Below are positions 1 to 6,641 of a stretch of 6,641 bases of DNA, piece after piece; position 1 is the first letter of the stretch; the number at the start of each line of letters is the position of its first letter. Source of the stretch: Armatimonadota bacterium. GTDB taxonomy: Bacteria; Armatimonadota; Fimbriimonadia; Fimbriimonadales; Fimbriimonadaceae. The notes beneath the pieces are model-generated. The model ran no database searches. It saw only the letters and a program-made list of their open reading frames with translations, and had not been told where the DNA came from. The stretch lies in assembly GCA_023392285.1 (NCBI GenBank), contig JAEVZK010000067.1, positions 1 through 6,641 of the forward strand, given 5' to 3'. The translations under genes and the position numbers were made by a program.

Positions 1-1064
1 ATCGCGCCTCGGACCGGAACCATCGAGAGATTGTCTCGAACCGATAAATTCAGGTGCAATCCTTGATGCTGCCGATCTTCTGGAACGAGCGCCACGCCAC
101 AATCTAGGGCTACATTCGGGGCGACGGAGCGGCCATTCACCAGAACCCGGCCGCTGGACGCGGGATCCAAGCCAAATATGGCTCTCGCGACCTCCGAACG
201 TCCCGCACCGATCAGGCCCGCGAGGCCCACGATTTCGCCCGCGCGGACCTCGAAAGAAATATCTTCGAAGCCTTCTCCGCAGAGCGATTGGACCGACAGC
301 CGCACCTCTTCTGAGGCGTGAGACTCGCGGAGGACCAGTTGCACATCACGACCCACCATCGCGCGGATCAGGTCCTCGGACGTGGTTTCGGCAATGGGTT
401 TCGTCTCAACCAGTTCGCCGTCACGAAGCACCGTGACCCGATCTGCGATGGAGAAGATCTCGTCCAGCCGGTGTGAGACGTAGAGCACCGCGACGCCACG
501 CTCACGGAGCTGGCCCACCACTCGGAAAAGAGCATCGGTTTCGCGGCTGGAAAGCGACGACGTCGGCTCGTCCAGGATCAGCAGTCGGCAGTTGCCGGAG
601 AGCGCTCGCGCAATCGCCAACATCTGACGCTGCGCGACACTGCGCTGCTGGAGCGGGATGCGGACGTCGAAGGTTTCACCCAGACTCTCCAGTGCCGCTT
701 TCGTCTCCTGTTCCATGCCTGGCCGGTCGAGCCAAAATGGATTGTCCTCTGCCCCCGCGTGAAAATTATCCGTCGCGGACAAATCGAGCATCGCCGAAGA
801 TTCTTGGTGGACGATCGAAATACCATGCGCCTCGGCCACCCGAACCGACGTGAGGTCTACCGCTTTTCCGTCGATGCGAATGACGCCTTCATCCGCCTGC
901 AAGGAACCGGACAGGATGTTATTGAGCGTCGACTTTCCCGCACCATTTTCCCCGCAGATCGCGTGAACCTCGCCCGCCCTAAAGCGAACCGAAACTCCCT
1001 TCAAGGCGCGGACGCCTCCGAAGGACTTGGCAATTCCTTCCAGTTCGATCTGCCAAGTGCTCAT
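1..1064 (-). CDS. Sugar ABC transporter ATP-binding protein (RbsA/MglA/RhaT type), 3' end beyond window
   Basis: Partial gene: 354 codons are visible, against about 500 for the family, and the frame stays open to the left edge. It is the cytoplasmic ATPase of a CUT2-class monosaccharide importer, which fuses two nucleotide-binding domains in one chain. Domain 1 has Walker A GENGAGKST (residues 38-46), Q-loop Gln87, a family-type signature SVAQRQ (142-147), Walker B LLILDEP (161-167) and switch His198 (YVSHRLDE). Domain 2 starts near 254 with the Lys-less Walker A GLIGAGRSE (283-291) and PEDRQHQGL (328-336); this degeneracy is normal for the family. The ATG at 1062-1064 is the only sensible start, because the rhamnosidase stop lies in the same frame just upstream. 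No Shine-Dalgarno is seen, so coupled translation is likely. Rhamnose as substrate is inferred only from the neighbouring rhamnosidase; ribose, xylose or galactose types cannot be excluded by sequence. Confidence 0.95.
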   Translation of the reverse strand, partial: MSTWQIELEGIAKSFGGVRALKGVSVRFRAGEVHAICGENGAGKSTLNNILSGSLQADEGVIRIDGKAVDLTSVRVAEAHGISIVHQESSAMLDLSATDNFHAGAEDNPFWLDRPGMEQETKAALESLGETFDVRIPLQQRSVAQRQMLAIARALSGNCRLLILDEPTSSLSSRETDALFRVVGQLRERGVAVLYVSHRLDEIFSIADRVTVLRDGELVETKPIAETTSEDLIRAMVGRDVQLVLRESHASEEVRLSVQSLCGEGFEDISFEVRAGEIVGLAGLIGAGRSEVARAIFGLDPASSGRVLVNGRSVAPNVALDCGVALVPEDRQHQGLHLNLSVRDNLSMVPVRGA

Positions 1065-1073
1065 GAGGCGAGA

Positions 1074-4000
1074 TTAAGGCTTGAGCTTGGCAGAAAAACT
1101 GTAGGTGCCTGAACCCACGCGGAAGATGGTCTGCCCGCCCTTCGACACGCCCTTCAGGCCCTTGGCGGTAGCGTGCTCGTAAGGCACCACCACCTCAGCT
1201 TGAACGTTTGGCGGCACCTCCACGTGCATGTCGAACGTGCCATTCCCCACCTGCCAGTTCGAGACGATCTTCCCTCTAACCGAGTCATAAGACGATTTGA
1301 GGAACGTCAGATTGGGATCGATTTCTGGCGCGATTCGAATCTTGCCGAATCCGGCGTCAAGGTTCATAATCCCCGCGGGCTGCGCAAACATCCAACCCAC
1401 GACCGCACCGAATGCATAGTGCGCGAATGAATTCATGCCCGGATCTTGAAATCCCTTATCAGGCGTCCAGCCGTCCCAGCGCTCCCAGATGCTGGTTGCG
1501 CCGTTCTTGATCGTAAAGCCCCAACTTGGGAAGGTCGTGTTATGCAGCAGTCGGAAGGCGACGTCGTTGCGGCCGATCTTGCTCAGCACGTTCATGATGT
1601 CGCGCGTTCCGACGAAGCCGGTGGACAGATGCCAGCCTCGTTGCTCGATGTTGGCAACCAGGTGGTCGGCTGCCTTCTGAACGTTCTCGCCATCTAGCAG
1701 GTCGAAAGCAAGGGCTAACACATAGGCGCACTGGGAGTTGCTCAGCACGGTACCGTCAGGTTTGACATACGCCTTCTGGAACACCTTCCTCAGCTTTTGA
1801 TAAAGTTGATCGAAGTGCTTCGCGTCGGCAGTCTTCCCGAGAACGTGGGCAGCTTGCGCAACGAGTCGGGTCGAACCGGCAAAGTAAGCGCTGTAAATCA
1901 CATCGTGCGGCGTATCGTCGCCGATGTTAAGCCAGTCCCCGAAGCAATGATACTGATCTGGCGGCGTGAGGTCTGGCTTCGAACGCTTGACGCAGAATTC
2001 GATGAACTTCTTCATCTGCGGATAGTGCCGCTCAAGCAATTCGCGATCGCCATAGACGTCGTAGATCGTCCACGGGCAGATCACCCCAGCGTCAGCCCAA
2101 GCAGGCCCCCCATCGCCTTCTGCGACTTTCAACGGCGCCACCATGGGAAACTGTCCGTCGGCTCGCTGGGCGTCATCAAGTGCAACCAGCCACTTTTTGA
2201 AGAAGGGATGCACGTCGGTAAACATCGTCGCGGTGCGGATATACGCCTGCGCATCTCCGGTCCAGCCGAGCCGCTCGTCCCGTTGAGGGCAGTCGGTCGG
2301 AATGTCGATGAAGTTCATCCGCTGTGTCCACCAAGCGTTGCTGACCAGTTGGTTGATCATTGCGTCGCTCGTCTCGATGGTTCCCGTTGTCGGCGTGGCG
2401 CTGCTGATCGCGATCCCGGTCACTTCATCAGCCGAAGGCTTATGGCCGAGTCCCGTAATCTCGATGTATTGAAAGCCGTGGAAAGTGAATGCGGGCGTCC
2501 AAGCCTCGGTGGGCGTCCCTTTGCAAACGTAAACATCCGTCGCGAGCGCACCTCGGAGATTGGCCGTATAAATCGTCCGATCGGGATTTAGGCGTTCCGC
2601 AAAGCGAAGCGTCAGCTTCTGTCCCGACTCCATGCCCTTGAGCTCCAGACGAGCAAAACCCGCCATATTTTGGCCCAAGTCGAGCACATAGGTGTCGGGC
2701 GCACTCTCCCAAATATCTTTTGCCTTGAGGACTTGGTAGGCTCGAACGGGCTGGCCCGGAAACATCTCTAAGGCAGGCTTCACTTCCGAACCGGTGCTGA
2801 CCGGGGACCATCCGGCTTCTGAAAAGCCGGGTTCAGACCAACCGTCCTGCTCCTTTGCCGCATCGTAGCTCTCACCCATCAGGAAATCCGAATAGAGCCG
2901 TGGCCCGGTGGATCCCCTCCAAGTTGGCGAGGTTGCGACGACCTGGGTCGATCCATCTGCATACTCGATTTGCAGCTGTGCCAGCGCACGAGTTTTCCAA
3001 CCATACAGGTCTCGGTGCCTTCCGTAGCCGACATAGCCGGAGTACCAGCCATCCCCAAGTTCGATCCCGATCGCGTTGTCACCTTGATGATGGAACCGTG
3101 TGACGTCGAACGATTCGACATAGACTCGCTTCGTGTAGTCGCTCCAGCCCGGCACGAACAGGTTGTTCGAAACCAACTTTCCATTGAGTTTGAACTCCGC
3201 GAGGCCAAGCGCAGAACCATAGAGCATCGCGCGTATCACCGGTTTGGTCAGCTTGAATTCATTTCTCAGCAGACGCGTTGGAGGCAGGGTCAGCTTCTCG
3301 GGACTGATCTTGCCCCAGGGCCCGGCACCATACTGGCCCAACATCGCGACTTCCTGCTCCTGTCCGCTTGCGGACAAAGCCTTCCACTTCTGGTCCGTCC
3401 TGATGTCGAGGGTCTCTCCTTCCGCGGTTAAAATCCGAAGGCCAGCGATCAGCCCCTTCGATCCGCCCGTATCCTCAGCGGTCACCTCGATTCGGTTATG
3501 CCCGGCCTTCAGATACGACTTGACGTCGAGGAGGAGTGGCCTTCGCCACGAATCATCCTTGCCGTCCGTGCTTGCCACCTGCTCGCCATTGATTTTGAGG
3601 CTGAACATGTCGTCGCATGTGATCCGCATCGCGGCCGTCTCGGGGACAGATTTCAAATCGAAATCTCGCACAAGAACTGCACGATTGCCTTCGCCCCAGA
3701 TCCAGTTGCCGCCATCGTCGAGCAAATCGTTGTGGATCTCCTCGTCGCGAGGCTGATCAAAACCGATCCATTCTGCCTTCCAATCTGTCGGAGACAAGAG
3801 TCCGACCCCAAAGACTTGCGAACCGCTCCAACCAGAATCCCCGCCGCGTTGGTCGAAGACTCTCACTTGCCAGTAGCACTGCTGATTGGAAGTTAACGGT
3901 TTGCCTTGATAAGCGATCGCGTACGTGGCCGAGGACTTGACCCGCCCGCTATCCCACAGGTCGCGTGAACCTGGGCTGCTGCCAACCCAAATTTCGTAAC

Positions 4001-4172
4001 CGGATTGGCGCAAATCCCTAGACCCTTCAGCCGCCGTTTCAAGCTTCCAGGCGAAGCGCGGGGCGGTTGTACCAATAGCAAGTGGCTGCGACAGCGCTTC
4101 GCAGCGCAAGTCATAGGGTTTCATCATGGGAAGTAAGCGGACCAGCGAAGCTGCGAGCAGGGTCGTGAGCAT
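1074..4172 (-). CDS. Alpha-L-rhamnosidase, glycoside hydrolase family 78, complete
   Basis: Hydrolyses terminal alpha-L-rhamnose from glycosides or polysaccharides by the inverting GH78 mechanism. At 1032 residues it has normal family length. The likely module order, by analogy with Streptomyces Rha78A, is: Ig/Fn3-like (about 20-125, opening PYDLRCE), a jelly-roll possibly of CBM67 type (about 155-290), a second jelly-roll (about 300-475, with FKLNGKLVSNNLFVPGWSDY), a beta-sandwich (480-595), the (alpha/alpha)6 catalytic barrel (about 596-930) and a C-terminal beta domain (935-1032). The catalytic motif DCPQRDERLGWTGD (627-640) supplies the acidic residues, with Glu633 the likely general acid (codon 2274-2276). 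Glu897 in SIWERW (codon 1482-1484) is the likely general base. An in-frame TAG directly precedes the ATG, so translation cannot start further upstream; Met16 or Met17 are alternatives. The N-terminus is hydrophobic (LTTLLAASLVRLLP) but lacks a basic n-region and clear cleavage site, so export is uncertain. Confidence 0.96.
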   Translation of the reverse strand: MLTTLLAASLVRLLPMMKPYDLRCEALSQPLAIGTTAPRFAWKLETAAEGSRDLRQSGYEIWVGSSPGSRDLWDSGRVKSSATYAIAYQGKPLTSNQQCYWQVRVFDQRGGDSGWSGSQVFGVGLLSPTDWKAEWIGFDQPRDEEIHNDLLDDGGNWIWGEGNRAVLVRDFDLKSVPETAAMRITCDDMFSLKINGEQVASTDGKDDSWRRPLLLDVKSYLKAGHNRIEVTAEDTGGSKGLIAGLRILTAEGETLDIRTDQKWKALSASGQEQEVAMLGQYGAGPWGKISPEKLTLPPTRLLRNEFKLTKPVIRAMLYGSALGLAEFKLNGKLVSNNLFVPGWSDYTKRVYVESFDVTRFHHQGDNAIGIELGDGWYSGYVGYGRHRDLYGWKTRALAQLQIEYADGSTQVVATSPTWRGSTGPRLYSDFLMGESYDAAKEQDGWSEPGFSEAGWSPVSTGSEVKPALEMFPGQPVRAYQVLKAKDIWESAPDTYVLDLGQNMAGFARLELKGMESGQKLTLRFAERLNPDRTIYTANLRGALATDVYVCKGTPTEAWTPAFTFHGFQYIEITGLGHKPSADEVTGIAISSATPTTGTIETSDAMINQLVSNAWWTQRMNFIDIPTDCPQRDERLGWTGDAQAYIRTATMFTDVHPFFKKWLVALDDAQRADGQFPMVAPLKVAEGDGGPAWADAGVICPWTIYDVYGDRELLERHYPQMKKFIEFCVKRSKPDLTPPDQYHCFGDWLNIGDDTPHDVIYSAYFAGSTRLVAQAAHVLGKTADAKHFDQLYQKLRKVFQKAYVKPDGTVLSNSQCAYVLALAFDLLDGENVQKAADHLVANIEQRGWHLSTGFVGTRDIMNVLSKIGRNDVAFRLLHNTTFPSWGFTIKNGATSIWERWDGWTPDKGFQDPGMNSFAHYAFGAVVGWMFAQPAGIMNLDAGFGKIRIAPEIDPNLTFLKSSYDSVRGKIVSNWQVGNGTFDMHVEVPPNVQAEVVVPYEHATAKGLKGVSKGGQTIFRVGSGTYSFSAKLKP

Positions 4173-4190
4173 CTAGTCGCATTCTACTAG
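4173..4190. repeat. Short inverted repeat CTAGT-N8-ACTAG at the rhamnosidase start
   Basis: Two exact 5-base arms, at 4173-4177 and 4186-4190, flank an 8-base spacer. The repeat abuts the ATG and spans the candidate -10 box. It could be a small operator, but 5-base arms arise readily by chance and no regulator gene is visible to support it. Confidence 0.25.
4181..4186 (-). promoter_or_regulatory. Candidate -10 element of the rhamnosidase promoter
   Basis: On the minus strand this reads TAGAAT, five of six matches to TATAAT, ending 9 bases before the rhamnosidase ATG. Transcription would begin near 4174, leaving a leader of only about two bases. No good -35 is seen at 16-18 bases upstream; TTGAGG (4 of 6 to TTGACA) is about 20 bases away and lies inside the terminator palindrome. 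A promoter is expected here, because a terminator separates this gene from the one before it, but a hexamer match alone is weak evidence. Confidence 0.3.
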
Positions 4191-4202
4191 CTGGAACAGA
4201 TT

Positions 4203-4255
4203 CTCACCTCAAAAAAATTGACTCTCGATTCGAGAGCCAATTTTTTTGAGGTGAG
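4203..4255 (-). terminator. Intrinsic terminator of the amidohydrolase, long A-tract/T-tract palindrome
   Basis: The arms 4203-4227 and 4231-4255 pair over 25 positions around a 3-base loop (4228-4230). The one exception, 4221 with 4237, is A/C on the plus strand but becomes a G-U wobble in minus-strand RNA, so the transcript stem is fully paired. The inner core GGCUCUCG-AAU-CGAGAGUC is followed by AA and seven U, the classic terminator layout. A matching A7 tract on the other side makes it symmetric and possibly bidirectional. It begins 8 bases after the amidohydrolase stop codon. The outer CTCACCTC/GAGGTGAG arms extend beyond a minimal terminator. Confidence 0.85.
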
Positions 4256-4263
4256 GTACCGCG

Positions 4264-6641
4264 CTAATCAGCCTTCTCAATCCGACGGCTGTACTGATCC
4301 CGCAATCGCGTATGCTTGCTCGTCAGTTCGACCGGCTGTCCATTGACGAACACATAGCGAATGTTCGATCGAAAATCCATCGGATCGCCGTCGCAAATCA
4401 CGATGTTTCCTAGCTTGCCAGGATCGAGGGAACCAATCTGCCCTCCCACCCCCAGGATTTCGGCAGCAGAGAGCGTCATCGCTCGCATTGCCTCGTCCGG
4501 CTTCAGGCCGTAGGCACAATGCTCGCCCACGCGTTGAGGCAATGTCATCACCATCGCATTGTCATCCGTCTGGAAGCAGAACTTCACGCCCGCTCGCTGG
4601 AGAAGTGCCGCGCAGACGTAAGGCGTGTCATACGGATCGTAGTCCATCACCGTTGTGTTCGCACCCAATGTCGACTTTCCAGCCACCGTGAGGATCACCG
4701 GAATATCGTTCTCCTTGAGTAGTTTGGCTTCTCGCCAAGCATCGGGCGCACCGACGAGAACAGCGTCGAGTCTATATTTCTTCGCGAGAGCAACCGCGTC
4801 GCGAATGGATGAAGCATTGCGAACTCGCAGGAACACCTTGCCCTTCCCGCCTAGGTATGGGAGGAGAGCCTGAATCATCGGATCATCCGAGTTGGAATCC
4901 TTCAGGGCTCGATCAAAGTAATCGCCAATCGCACTGGAACTTCCGCCCCCGCCGCGTCGTTGGGTGAGCAGCCCGAGGTCCTGATCTCCGTCGTCATCGA
5001 TCTCGTCGACCGTCTCGAAGTCTCGAAAGCCGCCCCCGCCGCCGACTGACACCACCAGCCCAGCCTTGGTATTGACCGCCATCAGCTCACCCGTCCATCC
5101 CGCCGTATTCATCACCGAAGCCTGGCCCGAGACGGTGCCGCCTCTTGGAGCGACGAGGAACGAGGTAATGCCATTGCAAAGCGTGGGAGGAATTTGGGCG
5201 CTGCCAACCTGTACCGCAGTGGCCGCGATCAGATCAGGTTCGTACGTGCCGAATTCACTGGCATCGGTAGCTTGCCCGACTTGCCCAAACTCAGTCAAGC
5301 CGAGCGTCGTTCCCGCATCGATGAAGCCGGGATAGACGTTCATTCCTTTCGCATCCACTCGAACTGCTGAAGGCGGGATGGCGACCTGCTTACCGACGGC
5401 GGTGATTTTTCCGTTCTCGACGATTACCGTCCCATTCTGCAGAACCGGCCCGCTTACCGTGTGAACTGTTCCACCCGTGATCGCATAGCTCTTGCCGAAT
5501 TTCGGCATCGTTTGCGTGGGAATGTACTTAAAGTCGTCAAGCTTGGTCTTGAACGTCGATTGACTATCAATCCCAAACGCATCGCGTCGCTGGAAGTAGA
5601 CCTCGCCTTCGATGAGAGTCATATCGGGGTGAGAATAGGAGCTCAGAGGGTGTCCGCTCCAGATCACGATATCTGCATCCTTACCGACGTCGATGCTCCC
5701 CGTTCGATGTTCAATCCCGAGCGTTTTCGCGCCGTTCAAGGTAATCATGCGAAGGGCTTCCTCTTCGCTGACGCCGCCGTACTTCATCGCCTTCGCCGCA
5801 TCTTGGTTGATTGCGGTCGTTCCGCTGGTTCCATCGGTGTTGATCGTGACGAGAACCCCGGCCTTTTGCAGGATGGATGCCGCATAGGGAATGGCATCGT
5901 AACCTTCCAGCTTGAATCCCCACTCATCGGCAAAGATCGAGCAGGGAATACCGGCTTCCGCGAGTTCCGGAGCGATTTTATAGCTCTCCAGGGCATGCTG
6001 CATCGCGCCGAGATGGAAGTGAAACTCCTGACTCAGACGGACCATCATCAGGATCTCATCTGCTCGGTAGGAGTGGCAGTTCACCCAGATCTTGCCTCGG
6101 AGGATATCGGCAAGGGTTTCGAGTCGGAGGTCACGTTCCGGCGGCACGGTCTTCGGATCAGACTTCTTCGCTTGTTCGTAAGCATCCCATTTGGCCATAT
6201 AGGCCTTCGCCTGAGCGAAGGCACGCCGATAGGTCGCCTGCACCCCCATTCTCGTATGGGGAAATCGGTTTGCATTATCGTTCCCGGTTTGCGTGACGTT
6301 CTCGCCAAGCGCAAATTTGATCATGCGAGGCGCATCCGGGATCGGCAGTTCTTCCGGTGATTTACCGTACTTCAGCTTGACTACCAGGCTCTGCCCTCCA
6401 ATCGGATTCGCACTTCCGTGCAAGATCAATCCGGTCGTCTCGCCACTGGCGACCGCTTGCCAAACGTTCTTGTTCGTCGGATTCAGAATGTCGTAAACCC
6501 GGACTTCAGGCGTAATCGCATCGGAGCCCTCATTCGTGGAGTCCATTCCTCGATGCATGTGGCAATCCACGATGCCCGGGGTCACCACCTTGCCAGCCGC
6601 GTCGATCACCTTCACGTCATCAGGCACCGCGACATCGCCGA
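4264..6641 (-). CDS. Tandem-domain metal-dependent amidohydrolase (imidazolonepropionase-like), 5' end beyond window
   Basis: Partial: at least 791 residues, with the N-terminus beyond the right edge. The frame reads GDVAVPDDVKVIDAAGK up to the edge, typical of the internal beta-sandwich of amidohydrolases, so the GTG at 6627 is not the start. Numbering from the first full visible codon (6637-6639), domain 1 has the metal site: PGIVDCHMH (His27, His29), His189 in NCHSYRADE, His215 in MQHALE and Asp269 in NTDG, ending with a GSIDVGKDADIVIWSG tail (about 314-329). Domain 2 starts near 385 with another beta-sandwich (GGTVHTVSG), but its PGFIDAGTT lacks the HxH pair and only Asp692 (QTDD) remains; its tail is GSLDPGKLGNIVICDGDP. 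A Gly/Asp-rich insert sits between (4933-5043). The substrate is unknown; the family hydrolyses cyclic amides or peptide-like bonds. A terminator follows the TAG stop, so this gene ends its own unit. Confidence 0.93.
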   Translation of the reverse strand, partial: GDVAVPDDVKVIDAAGKVVTPGIVDCHMHRGMDSTNEGSDAITPEVRVYDILNPTNKNVWQAVASGETTGLILHGSANPIGGQSLVVKLKYGKSPEELPIPDAPRMIKFALGENVTQTGNDNANRFPHTRMGVQATYRRAFAQAKAYMAKWDAYEQAKKSDPKTVPPERDLRLETLADILRGKIWVNCHSYRADEILMMVRLSQEFHFHLGAMQHALESYKIAPELAEAGIPCSIFADEWGFKLEGYDAIPYAASILQKAGVLVTINTDGTSGTTAINQDAAKAMKYGGVSEEEALRMITLNGAKTLGIEHRTGSIDVGKDADIVIWSGHPLSSYSHPDMTLIEGEVYFQRRDAFGIDSQSTFKTKLDDFKYIPTQTMPKFGKSYAITGGTVHTVSGPVLQNGTVIVENGKITAVGKQVAIPPSAVRVDAKGMNVYPGFIDAGTTLGLTEFGQVGQATDASEFGTYEPDLIAATAVQVGSAQIPPTLCNGITSFLVAPRGGTVSGQASVMNTAGWTGELMAVNTKAGLVVSVGGGGGFRDFETVDEIDDDGDQDLGLLTQRRGGGGSSSAIGDYFDRALKDSNSDDPMIQALLPYLGGKGKVFLRVRNASSIRDAVALAKKYRLDAVLVGAPDAWREAKLLKENDIPVILTVAGKSTLGANTTVMDYDPYDTPYVCAALLQRAGVKFCFQTDDNAMVMTLPQRVGEHCAYGLKPDEAMRAMTLSAAEILGVGGQIGSLDPGKLGNIVICDGDPMDFRSNIRYVFVNGQPVELTSKHTRLRDQYSRRIEKAD

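Noticed and set aside
283..291. Missing Lys in the second Walker A of the ABC ATPase (protein residues 283-291, about nucleotides 192-218)
   Set aside because: GxxGAGRSE in the second domain is the normal state of RbsA/MglA/XylG-type ATPases and is not a defect of this gene.
473..1112. Overlapping plus-strand open frames at 473-853 and 759-1112
   Set aside because: They are antisense to conserved ATPase motifs (Walker A, Walker B, signature) and encode basic, low-information peptides.
1797..2591. 264-codon plus-strand open frame
   Set aside because: It lies wholly antisense inside the rhamnosidase barrel, shows no recognisable domain and has an Arg/Pro/His-rich composition typical of a reverse-frame shadow in GC-rich DNA.
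4111..4182. 23-codon upstream ORF overlapping the rhamnosidase start (ATG at 4180-4182)
   Set aside because: It has no ribosome binding site, its ATG overlaps the candidate -10 box and it would not be transcribed if that promoter is right. There is no sign of coding selection.
5461..6360. 299-codon plus-strand open frame
   Set aside because: It is antisense to the conserved metal-site half of the amidohydrolase and has no family motifs. The sense strand fully explains the codon pattern.
6625..6627. GTG as the amidohydrolase start codon
   Set aside because: The frame stays open to the right edge with family-like residues (GDVA) before it, and a start here would remove the N-terminal beta-sandwich strands that amidohydrolases need.

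Overview
The window carries three genes, all on the minus strand, and its two edges cut through the outer two. Read in the direction of transcription they are: the 3' part of a large tandem-domain amidohydrolase (6641 to 4264), a complete GH78 family alpha-L-rhamnosidase of 1032 residues (4172 to 1074), and the first 354 codons of the ATP-binding subunit of a ribose/rhamnose-type sugar ABC importer (1064 to 1). Coding density is about 98 percent. The only non-coding stretches are 91 bases between the first two genes and 9 bases between the last two. No tRNA, rRNA, CRISPR array, insertion sequence or other mobile element was seen, and the long plus-strand open frames are shadows of these genes.

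The host looks like a moderately GC-rich, free-living, polysaccharide-using bacterium. The fused, half-degenerate amidohydrolase and the six-module rhamnosidase are the kind of proteins common in Armatimonadota (Fimbriimonas-like), Acidobacteriota and Planctomycetota. This placement is a guess from protein style, not a measurement. Neither complete start site in the window has a recognisable Shine-Dalgarno sequence, which fits lineages that use it sparingly.

The 91-base gap at 4173-4263 separates two transcription units. It contains a 25-pair, nearly perfect palindrome with a T7 tract, which is a strong intrinsic terminator for the amidohydrolase. Only about 30 bases then remain before the rhamnosidase start. 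A TAGAAT -10-like box lies there, close enough that the rhamnosidase mRNA could be nearly leaderless.

The rhamnosidase and the ABC ATPase are 9 bases apart and almost certainly cotranscribed. Together they suggest a rhamnoside-use operon: the GH78 enzyme releases L-rhamnose from plant or microbial glycans or glycosides, and the ABC importer takes up the sugar. The permease, binding-protein and catabolic genes would lie beyond the left edge. The amidohydrolase looks functionally unrelated. Its first half keeps a full metal site and its second half has lost nearly all of its metal ligands.
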